From Streptomyces sp. ADI95-17 (GTDB taxonomy: Bacteria; Actinomycetota; Actinomycetes; Streptomycetales; Streptomycetaceae): a DNA stretch of 64,000 bases. The position numbers and the translations under genes are program-made. Within the stretch, counting starts at the first letter, position 1; each line of letters opens with the position of its first letter. A model generated the notes under the pieces. The model was given only the letters and a program-made list of their open reading frames with translations. It was not told the DNA's origin and searched no databases. The stretch is taken from the NCBI RefSeq assembly GCF_003846175.1, contig NZ_ML123048.1, forward strand, positions 692,962-756,961. The letters run 5' to 3'. Shown one piece after another: positions 58,042 to 64,000 of the stretch.

Positions 58042-58832
58042 GGGAGCACATTCGAGCGAAGGGGAACCGGCACACCGTGGGACCGAATCGGAGCTACACC
58101 ATCGAATCGCTGGACACCGGGCTCCGGTTGATGCAGCTCTTCCTCGCCCATGACACGCTCACCGTCTCCGAGGCCGCCGAGCTGCTCTCCGTGGGCCGGT
58201 CCACCGCGCACCGGGTGCTCAGCACGCTGGAAGGACGCGGCTTCGCGATCCGGGACTTCTCCGGCCGGGGCTACTCGGCCGGTCCGGAGCTGGTCCGGCT
58301 CGGCCGCCCGGCGGGGTTCGGCCCGGCCGTCCGGGAACGGCTCGCGGCGGTGCTGGAGGACGCGGTGCTGCGCACCGGCGAGACGGTGCAGTGCGCGGCG
58401 CTGAGCGGCGACCGGATCATCGTCACCGACGGCCGCGAGTCCCCCCGGCCGGTACGGGTGATGCCGGAACCCGGCAGTACGCACCCCGCGCACGCCACGT
58501 CCGGCGGGAAGCTGCTGCTCTCCCGGATGACTCCGGAGCAGGTCTGCGCCCTCTACCCGCGCGAGGAGCTGCCCGCGGCCACGCCGGACACCCTTGTCTC
58601 GCGCTCCGCGCTGCTCGCCGAGCTCCAGGAGATCCGCTCCCTCGGACACGCGCTCAGCCGCGGGGAGTCGGTCCGGGGCATGAACACCGTGGCCGTGCCG
58701 CTGACGGGGTCGAGCTGGCGCGACCGGCTCGCCCTGATGGCGTCGGCACCCGCCGATCGCGGGGACGACGCGGCGCTCGCCCACCTGGCCGGGGAACTCC
58801 GCTCGTCCGCCGCGCTGCTGGAGACGGACTGA
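58023..58832 (+). CDS. IclR-family transcriptional regulator
   Basis: A 269-aa regulator: N-terminal winged helix (TVSEAAELLSVGRSTAHRVLSTLE, about 48-71) and C-terminal effector domain (VRVMPEPGSTHPAHATSGGKLLLS, ALSRGESVRGMNTVAVPL). Such proteins respond to small catabolites. GTG at 58023 is the first start; GTG at 58077 (VGPNRSYTIESL) has AAGGGG upstream and would remove 18 residues, and may be the true one. No metabolic operon follows on this strand. Confidence 0.88.
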   Translation: MIELDRREHIRAKGNRHTVGPNRSYTIESLDTGLRLMQLFLAHDTLTVSEAAELLSVGRSTAHRVLSTLEGRGFAIRDFSGRGYSAGPELVRLGRPAGFGPAVRERLAAVLEDAVLRTGETVQCAALSGDRIIVTDGRESPRPVRVMPEPGSTHPAHATSGGKLLLSRMTPEQVCALYPREELPAATPDTLVSRSALLAELQEIRSLGHALSRGESVRGMNTVAVPLTGSSWRDRLALMASAPADRGDDAALAHLAGELRSSAALLETD

Positions 58833-58863
58833 GTGGTTCCGGCCCGGTGGCCACGGGTGCGTT

Positions 58864-58887
58864 GCGGGTGCGGGTGCGGGTGCGGGT
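58864..58887 (+). repeat. Hexanucleotide tandem repeat GCGGGT x4
   Basis: Four exact copies of GCGGGT directly after the IclR gene, outside any coding sequence. A slippage-prone microsatellite with no evident function. Confidence 0.7.
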
Positions 58888-58895
58888 GCGCCGGA

Positions 58896-58948
58896 GCGGA
58901 CCGCCGGAGCGCGCCGTCCCGCTCCGGCGCCCGGCTCCGGCGGTCCGC
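58896..58948. terminator. Bidirectional hairpin between convergent IclR and ThrRS genes
   Basis: GCGGACCGCCGGAGC (58896-58910) is perfectly complementary to GCTCCGGCGGTCCGC (58934-58948): a 15-bp stem around a 23-nt loop. It lies between the two converging stop codons. Confidence 0.75.
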
Positions 58949-58960
58949 CGCCGGCGGCGC

Positions 58961-60175
58961 CTACAGCCGGAGTTCGACGGCGTGTGCTTCCACCAGGGCG
59001 GCGATCCGTGCGAGGGCTTCGCCCGCGGGCCGCGACGCCGGCCGGGTTCCGTCACGCAGCCGCAGGGCCACCTGCCCCTCGGCGGCCTCCCTCGCTCCGA
59101 TGACCGCCTGGCAGGGCACCAGACGGGCCTCCCGGACGCGGGCCGAGAGGGTGCCGCGTTCCGGTCCGGCGATCTCGGTCCGCAGCCCCAGGCCGGCGCA
59201 CTGCCGGGCGAGCGCATCGGCGTCGGGGAGTTCGGCGTCGGAGATCGGGATGATCGCCAGCTGGGTGGGGGCCAGCCAGGCGGGGAAGGCCCCGCCGTGC
59301 ACCTCGATCAGCTGGGCGACGGCCCGCTCCACACTGCCGACGATGCTGCGGTGGATCATGACCGGCCGGTGTTTCGCACCGTCGGCGCCGATGTAGTGCA
59401 GGTCGAACCGGCCCGGCTGATGGAAGTCGATCTGGACGGTGGAGAGGGTGGATTCGCGCCCGGCGCCGTCGGCCACCTGGACATCGATCTTGGGGCCGTA
59501 GAACGCGGCCTCCCCCTCGGCGGCCTCGTAAGGCACCCCGGAGCTGTCGAGGACCTCGGTCAGCAGGGCGGTGGACTTCCGCCACATCCCGGGATCGTCG
59601 ACGTACTTCCCACCCGGGCCGGGCAGGGAGAGCCGGTAGCGGGCCGCGCTGATGCCCAACGCCCGGTACGCCGCGCCGATCATCTCCAGGGCGGCCCGTG
59701 CCTCCTCGGCGACCTGGTCCGGGGTGCAGAAGATGTGCGCGTCGTTCAGCTGGATGGAGCGCACCCGGGTCAGCCCGCCGAGCACTCCGGACAGCTCGGA
59801 GCGGTACATGCCGCCCAGCTCGGCCATGCGCAGCGGCAGTTCGCGGTAACTGTGGGAGCGGGAGCGGTAGATGACGGCGTGGTGCGGACACAGGCTCGGC
59901 CGCAGCACGACCTGTTCCCCGCCCAGGTCCATCGGCGGGAACATGTCGTCGCTGTAGTGCGACCAGTGCCCGGAGATCTCGTACAGCTCGCGCTTGCCGA
60001 GCACCGGCGAGTACACGTGCCGGTAGCCGGCCCGCCGTTCGGCGGTGCGGATGTACTCCTCCAGGGTGTGGCGCACGGCGGCGCCGTCGGGCAGCCAGTA
60101 GGGCAGTCCCGCGCCGATCAGCGGGTCGGTGTCGAACAGGCCCAGCTCGCGGCCGAGCTTGCGGTGGTCGTGCAT
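58961..60175 (-). CDS. thrS: Threonyl-tRNA synthetase lacking TGS and editing domains
   Basis: A 404-aa class II synthetase that charges tRNA-Thr. It has only the catalytic core and the anticodon-binding domain; standard bacterial ThrRS is about 640-660 aa, so the N-terminal TGS and editing domains are missing. Zinc ligands are kept: Cys in RPSLCPHHAVIY, His in NDAHIFC, His in RPVMIHRSIVGSVER. Motif 2 reads YRSELSGVLGGLTRVRSIQL. The ATG at 60175 has GAGGAG 8 nt upstream. A threonine-codon leader peptide and a strong hairpin precede it, so expression is likely controlled by attenuation. It is probably a second, stress- or inhibitor-resistant paralogue; the main thrS would be elsewhere. Confidence 0.88.
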   Translation of the reverse strand: MHDHRKLGRELGLFDTDPLIGAGLPYWLPDGAAVRHTLEEYIRTAERRAGYRHVYSPVLGKRELYEISGHWSHYSDDMFPPMDLGGEQVVLRPSLCPHHAVIYRSRSHSYRELPLRMAELGGMYRSELSGVLGGLTRVRSIQLNDAHIFCTPDQVAEEARAALEMIGAAYRALGISAARYRLSLPGPGGKYVDDPGMWRKSTALLTEVLDSSGVPYEAAEGEAAFYGPKIDVQVADGAGRESTLSTVQIDFHQPGRFDLHYIGADGAKHRPVMIHRSIVGSVERAVAQLIEVHGGAFPAWLAPTQLAIIPISDAELPDADALARQCAGLGLRTEIAGPERGTLSARVREARLVPCQAVIGAREAAEGQVALRLRDGTRPASRPAGEALARIAALVEAHAVELRL

Positions 60176-60214
60176 GGCGGTCTCCTCGCGTCGTCGGGCG
60201 GGTGACCGCAAGGC

Positions 60215-60244
60215 GAAGCCCCGGGGCACTCGCCCCGGGGCTTC
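60215..60244 (-). terminator. Attenuator hairpin upstream of thrS
   Basis: On the minus strand GAAGCCCCGGGGC pairs perfectly with GCCCCGGGGCTTC (13 bp) around a GAGT loop, 39 nt before the thrS ATG and 14 nt after the leader-peptide stop. An alternative pairing of its first arm with GTCCCGG inside the leader coding region would open it, as in ribosome-mediated attenuation. The short U-poor tail is typical for Streptomyces. Confidence 0.75.
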
Positions 60245-60258
60245 TCACTGCACAGCTG

Positions 60259-60309
60259 TCAGCGCGCCGGGACACTCTCCGGCGTCGTCGTCATGGCAGC
60301 GCGCTTCAT
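60259..60309 (-). CDS. Threonine-rich leader peptide of thrS
   Basis: A 16-codon reading frame, MKRAAMTTTPESVPAR, with three consecutive Thr (ACG) codons, ending 14 nt before the attenuator hairpin. The peptide is too short for standard gene callers. A leaderless transcript is possible: TAACGT (60322-60317) ends 7 nt before the ATG. Translation may also start at the second Met. Ribosome stalling at the Thr codons when charged tRNA-Thr is scarce would favour the antiterminator. Confidence 0.7.
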   Translation of the reverse strand: MKRAAMTTTPESVPAR

Positions 60310-60316
60310 GCGGTGG

Positions 60317-60322
60317 ACGTTA
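60317..60322 (-). promoter_or_regulatory. -10 element of the thrS leader transcript
   Basis: TAACGT on the minus strand, 7 nt before the leader ATG, fits a transcript starting at the A of that codon. No clear -35 is visible 17-18 nt upstream. Confidence 0.35.
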
Positions 60323-60396
60323 GCAACGGCGTACGGGAATCCGCGCGGGATTTTTTCCGGGGCCGTCGGGACCGGCCCCGGGCCTGCCCTCGTGCC

Positions 60397-60903
60397 TCAG
60401 TGCCGGACGCCGCCGATGCGTCCCTCCAGTTGCACCAGCAGCTCGCTGAGCTGGGCGCTGAGCCGGGCGCGCGACTGCTCGTCGAGACCGGACAGCACCG
60501 TGCGCTCGTAGGCGAGCTGCCGGGGCAGCAGCATGTCCACCAGCGCGCGCCCCTCCTCGGTGAGGCGGACGTGGTTGACCCGGCGGTCGCGGTCGTCGCC
60601 GCGTCGGTCGACCAGGCCGCGCTCCTGGAGGACCCGCAGCCGCTTGGTGACGGCGGCCCCGGACGAGAAGGTCTCCCTGGCCAGTTCGCCGGGGGTGAGT
60701 TCGCGGTCGGTGCGGCGTACGGCGCCGAGCAGGTCGAACTCGGCGCGGGTCAGCCCGGCGGCACGCAGCGGGGCGTCCTCGGCCTGCTGGAGCAGGGCCG
60801 CGCAGCGGTTGATCCGGCCGATGAGTTCCATTGGTCCGGTGTCCAGTTCCGGGTTGACGGCCTGCCACTGCCGTACCACCGAGGCGACGATGTCGTCGGT
60901 CAC
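60397..60903 (-). CDS. MarR-family transcriptional regulator
   Basis: A 168-aa MarR regulator: winged helix LTRAEFDLLGAVRRTDRELTPGELARETFSSGAAVTKRLRVL and wing GDDRDRRVNHVRLTEEGRALV, flanked by dimerisation helices. GTG start at 60903 overlaps the FUSC stop (GTGA), so it is co-expressed with that membrane protein, which it probably represses. A palindrome lies at the FUSC start (62604-62621). Confidence 0.9.
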   Translation of the reverse strand: MTDDIVASVVRQWQAVNPELDTGPMELIGRINRCAALLQQAEDAPLRAAGLTRAEFDLLGAVRRTDRELTPGELARETFSSGAAVTKRLRVLQERGLVDRRGDDRDRRVNHVRLTEEGRALVDMLLPRQLAYERTVLSGLDEQSRARLSAQLSELLVQLEGRIGGVRH

Positions 60904-62600
60904 ACCGCTCCGTTCTCCGGGGCGCGGGCGGTCGGCCCCCGCCGTGTTGCTGTCGCGGCGAGCGTACGGTGTCCGGCCTGCTCGGCCGCGAGCACCCGCT
61001 CCTGGGGCAGTGCGCGCTGCCACCATTCGCCCGCGGCCGTGTCGTCCGCCTCGCGCAGTTCGACGAGCGAGCCGGTCAGCCTGCGGCGGGCGGCGTCGAG
61101 CGCGGCGGGCGTGGGCTGCGGGGCGGCCAGCGCGTGTACGACGTGGGCGCGGGCCAGGTCGGTCGCGGCGAGCGCCTTCTCCAGGCGTCCGGCGGCGCGG
61201 CGGTTGGTCACCAGCATGGCGGCGAGTACGCCCACCCCGGCGCCGATGACGGTGTCCAGGACCCGGTCGCCGACGAGTTCACCCGCCGGGTGGGTGCCGC
61301 CGAATTCGAGCACCAGCAGTGCCATCGGGGTGACGGCGACGGAGCCGAGCCAGTAGTTGCGGGTGATCAGGGCCTCGGCCGCGAAGCCGAAGAACAGGCA
61401 GAAGCCGATGAGGGCCAGCGGTCCGGTGCGGCTGACCGGGAGGATCGCGGCGAAGACGAGGACGCCGAGCAGATTGCCGAGGGTGCGCTGGAGCGCCCGG
61501 TTCCAGGACAGGGTCACGTTGGCCTGGTACAGGGAGGCGGCGGTGACGATCGCCCAGTAGGGGCGGCCGACGCCGACCGCCTGGGAGACGTATCCGGCCA
61601 GGGCGCAGCCGAGGAGCGCGCGGGCGCCGATGGGCAGCAGCGGGGATCCCGGGGCGAGGCTGCGCAGCAGTGCGCGGCGGGCCTCGCGGCGGCTTCCGCT
61701 CCGCCGGGCGGCCCGTTCGGCGTCGATGCCGAACAGTTCCTCGGCCGTGCCCGGGGCGGGCGGCGGGGTGGGTACGGGGCCCCGGGCGCGGGTCTGCCGG
61801 GCCCAGATGCGGAGCTGTTCCGGGCCGGGGGCGGCCGGGTCGGCGCCGGAGGTGCCTGCGGTGAAAGCGGCCTCGGCGTGCACGACCAGGCGTTCGAGGT
61901 CCCGGCGTACGGGCGTGGGGCGGCCGGCGGCGAGCAGGGTCTGCCAGGCCGCGTGCACGGTGGCGGCCGCGGTGTGCCGGGTGCGGTGGCCGGGGTCGGC
62001 GAGGTACGCGGCGGCGGCGTCGAGGGCGCGGGCCGTCGCCCGGCGCTCCGGGCCCTCGCGGCGCAGGAGCGCGGGGCCGGCCGTGACCAGCCAGGCGATC
62101 GCGCCGGCGGCCAGGGTCAGCGCGAGATGACCGGGCACCTGGCCGAGGTGCTGTGGGGCGAAGAGCGCGGCGGAGGTGACGAAGGTGAAGATCACGGGTC
62201 CGGGCGGGCCGATGCGGGTGGCGTCGCAGAGCGTCTTCTGCGCCGCGGCGAGCAGCGCTCCCACCGCGATGAGCACGGCGGTCGACCCGGTGAGAGAGGC
62301 CGCGACCAGGGATATCGCCAGGCCGATGACCATGGACACGACGACTCCGGCGACCGCGCGGGCACGCCGGGCGTACGGCAGGTTGTGGCCGTAGAGCGCG
62401 CAGAGCGATCCGGCCATCGTGTACATCACGAGGTCGAGCCGGTCGACGGCGAACAGCACCAGATCCGGTACGGCGGTGGCGACGACCACGCTCAGCGCCG
62501 GTTTGAACCACATGTCCGAGGGCCGGGCGAGACGCAGCGGGGCGGCCAGCGGGAGTCTGCGGACGGAGGGCTGCCGGGACCGGGTAGTTGTATCGCTCAC
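60900..62600 (-). CDS. FUSC-family membrane protein (aromatic acid exporter-like)
   Basis: A 566-aa integral membrane protein with two blocks of about five or six helices (residues about 30-175 and about 325-460) separated by a cytoplasmic domain, the FUSC/YccS/AaeB layout. Characteristic motifs: RPSDMWFKPALSVVVAT and GRPYWAIVTAASLYQANVTLSWNRALQRTLGNLLGVLV. Likely exports aromatic or fusaric-acid-like compounds. GTG start at 62600 with a weak ribosome site. Forms an operon with the MarR gene. Confidence 0.88.
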   Translation of the reverse strand: MSDTTTRSRQPSVRRLPLAAPLRLARPSDMWFKPALSVVVATAVPDLVLFAVDRLDLVMYTMAGSLCALYGHNLPYARRARAVAGVVVSMVIGLAISLVAASLTGSTAVLIAVGALLAAAQKTLCDATRIGPPGPVIFTFVTSAALFAPQHLGQVPGHLALTLAAGAIAWLVTAGPALLRREGPERRATARALDAAAAYLADPGHRTRHTAAATVHAAWQTLLAAGRPTPVRRDLERLVVHAEAAFTAGTSGADPAAPGPEQLRIWARQTRARGPVPTPPPAPGTAEELFGIDAERAARRSGSRREARRALLRSLAPGSPLLPIGARALLGCALAGYVSQAVGVGRPYWAIVTAASLYQANVTLSWNRALQRTLGNLLGVLVFAAILPVSRTGPLALIGFCLFFGFAAEALITRNYWLGSVAVTPMALLVLEFGGTHPAGELVGDRVLDTVIGAGVGVLAAMLVTNRRAAGRLEKALAATDLARAHVVHALAAPQPTPAALDAARRRLTGSLVELREADDTAAGEWWQRALPQERVLAAEQAGHRTLAATATRRGPTARAPENGAV

Positions 62601-62603
62601 CCA

Positions 62604-62621
62604 AATACTTTAGCAGGTATT
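62604..62621. promoter_or_regulatory. MarR-type operator candidate at the FUSC start
   Basis: AATAC-TTTAGCAG-GTATT, an inverted repeat in an AT-rich patch 4 nt upstream of the FUSC GTG on the minus strand. Position and form fit autoregulation by the MarR protein of the same operon. Confidence 0.5.
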
Positions 62622-62749
62622 ACACCCGTAAAACATTCCTTCCCCGATGGCCGCGCCCCGCGCGAGGTCATAGCGTTCAACTGCGCAAGGACTGGCAGGT
62701 GCGGGCACCCGTACGCATCCACGCGCCCACGCATCCACGGAGGAACCGA

Positions 62750-63517
62750 ATGAAGCTCACCGAACCGGTGCCCAGCGGCCCCTGCTGGATCGAGCTCAGT
62801 ACCACCGACATCCCGGCCGCCAAGTCGTTCTACGCGGCCCTGTTCGGCTGGCGCTCGGAGACCGATCCGCGCGAGGAGGCGGGCGGCTACACGATGGCGC
62901 ACCTCGGCGACGCCCGGGTGGCGGCGCTCAGCCCGGTCTATCAGCCGGGTCAGCCGACCGCCTGGACGGTCTCCTTCGCCACCGAGGACACGGACGGCAC
63001 CGTCGAACGGGTGAAATCGGCGGGCGGCTCGCTGCTGGTCGGCCCGATGGACGTGTTCGACCAGGGCAGGTTCGCGGTGGTCGCCGATCCGTCCGGTGCG
63101 GTGTTCTCGCTGTGGCAGGGACGCGCCTTCGCCGGTGCGGAGCGGCTGAACGACCCCGGTGCGCTCGGCTGGGTCGAGCTCGTCACCCGCGAGGCCGACC
63201 CGGCGCTCGCCTTCTACCCCGCGGTCTTCGGCTGGACGGTGAACGCCGCATCGGACCGGTACACGCAGTGGGGCGTGGCCGGTGAGGACTTCGGCGGGAT
63301 GTTGATCATGGACGACCGGTTCCCGCCGGAGGCACCGTCGAACTGGCTGCCGTACTTCGCCGTGACGGATGTCGACACGACGGCCGCCACTGCCCGGGGC
63401 GCCGGCGGCGAACTGCTGATGCCGCCGACCGACATCCCGGACGGGCCGCGGATCGCGGTCGTACGGGATCCGCAGGGTGCGGTGTTCGGCATCCACCGGA
63501 CGGGCGAGGAGGGCTGA
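62750..63517 (+). CDS. VOC-family (glyoxalase/dioxygenase-like) protein
   Basis: A 255-aa protein of two vicinal-oxygen-chelate modules: first about residues 8-120 (CWIELSTTDIPAAKSFYAALFGW, VVADPSGAVFSLWQG), second about 135-250 (LGWVELVTREADPALAFYPAVFGW, VVRDPQGAVFGIHR). It resembles the Streptomyces CFP32-like hydroxylase/glyoxalase group. GGAGGAA sits 5 nt before the ATG. Divergent from the FUSC gene. Activity unknown. Confidence 0.88.
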   Translation: MKLTEPVPSGPCWIELSTTDIPAAKSFYAALFGWRSETDPREEAGGYTMAHLGDARVAALSPVYQPGQPTAWTVSFATEDTDGTVERVKSAGGSLLVGPMDVFDQGRFAVVADPSGAVFSLWQGRAFAGAERLNDPGALGWVELVTREADPALAFYPAVFGWTVNAASDRYTQWGVAGEDFGGMLIMDDRFPPEAPSNWLPYFAVTDVDTTAATARGAGGELLMPPTDIPDGPRIAVVRDPQGAVFGIHRTGEEG

Positions 63518-63664
63518 CGGCCCTCACCCCGTCGGTGGACAGCCGCAGTCTCGCGGCACCGCCCGGACCTCCGCGCACAGCCGGTACGCGGAACCGCTTC
63601 GTACCCACCGGTCCGACATCCGCCCGCAGCGGGCGGCGAGCACGGTCCACCTGGAGTTCAGCCG

Positions 63665-64000
63665 ATGTACGAGAGCGATGCCGGTCTGCTCGCCCCCGGG
63701 CGGGCAGGCTCCCCCGCCGAGACGGCCACCGGCGACAGCGCCTTCCTGCAGGCGATGCGCGACGCCGAGGCCGCGCTCACCCGCGCCCAGTCCGGCTGCG
63801 GACTCGCTCCCGAGGAGGCGGGCCGGGCGGTCACGGCCGCGGCGGCCGAGGCGGGCCGGTTCGACATACGCGATCTGGCGCTGCGCGCACGCCCGGGCGG
63901 CGATCCGGTCGGCCCGCTGGTGATGGACCTCGCCGCCGCGGTGGAACCGGACGTCCGGCCGTATGTGCACCGGGGCGCGACCAGCCAGGACATCCTGGAC
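63665..64000 (+). CDS. pcaB: PcaB-like lyase (3-carboxymuconate cycloisomerase family), 5' part
   Basis: The first 112 codons, cut by the window end. The sequence YESDAGLLAPGRAGSPAETATGD, LQAMRDAEAALTRAQ and VHRGATSQDILD is that of the fumarase/aspartase superfamily branch containing 3-carboxy-cis,cis-muconate cycloisomerase of the protocatechuate pathway. GGAG lies 9 nt before the ATG. The gene before it is not pcaG, unlike typical pca operons, so an adenylosuccinate-lyase-like paralogue remains possible until the rest and the following genes are seen. Confidence 0.75.
   Translation, partial: MYESDAGLLAPGRAGSPAETATGDSAFLQAMRDAEAALTRAQSGCGLAPEEAGRAVTAAAAEAGRFDIRDLALRARPGGDPVGPLVMDLAAAVEPDVRPYVHRGATSQDILD

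Noticed and set aside
63509..63525. 6-bp stem hairpin at the VOC gene stop
   Set aside because: Stem is short and partly inside the coding sequence; a terminator call would be weak.

Overview
The window is high-GC actinobacterial chromosome, almost certainly Streptomyces. The evidence is strong third-position G/C bias, near absence of TTA codons, a conservon (cvnA-D plus a CYP157-type P450), an XRE/DUF397/anti-sigma-like HATPase trio, a DUF574 methyltransferase, and an mce operon that carries its own ATPase gene. I see no prophage, insertion sequence, CRISPR array, rRNA or tRNA.

Layout. 0.1-2.3 kb: SNF2-family helicase. 2.4-8.4 kb: a Tat-exported small laccase, divergent from a secreted pair (ThuA/sugar dehydrogenase and cupredoxin/DUF1080). 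8.4-11.6 kb: an ABC-2-like membrane protein, a stand-alone LigD-type polymerase and a divergent ATP-dependent DNA ligase. 11.6-25.0 kb: a minus-strand mce lipid-import operon (mceG, two YrbE permeases, mceA-F, four Mce-associated proteins, a lytic transglycosylase), joined mostly by 1-4 nt overlaps. 25.5-28.8 kb: three secreted proteins on the same strand, then a divergent PucR/CdaR regulator. 31-37.7 kb: a gutted acyl-CoA dehydrogenase, a P450, an orphan ATP-grasp enzyme, a DHA2 exporter with a C-terminal extension, a YchJ-like protein, a broken AraC/GlxA regulator and a cupin. 37.8-40.9 kb: methyltransferase and the XRE/DUF397/HATPase cluster. 41.2-51.6 kb: a five-gene operon, WGR-DUF4132 / MoxR AAA+ / DUF5682 / VWA / SWIM, with start-stop overlaps at every junction. 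Its gene set and protein sizes match what I recall of the uncharacterised E. coli yehI-yehL-yehM-yehP-yehQ cluster. 51.6-57.7 kb: GH4 glucosidase, then a conservon ending in a P450 that lacks the ExxR motif. 58.0-64.0 kb: IclR regulator, an editing-less threonyl-tRNA synthetase behind a Thr-codon leader peptide and hairpin, a MarR/FUSC pair, a VOC protein and the start of a PcaB-like lyase.

Most notable: (i) the MoxR/VWA/DUF4132/DUF5682/SWIM operon, the best candidate for an undescribed multi-protein system; (ii) a likely ribosome-mediated attenuator (MTTT-containing leader peptide and a perfect 13-bp hairpin) ahead of a minimal ThrRS; (iii) in-frame TTA (bldA) codons in three genes, namely the PucR regulator, the mce-operon transglycosylase and cvnC; (iv) clustered palindromes upstream of the mce operon; (v) two decayed genes. 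Functions are read from motifs recognised by eye. No database search was run.
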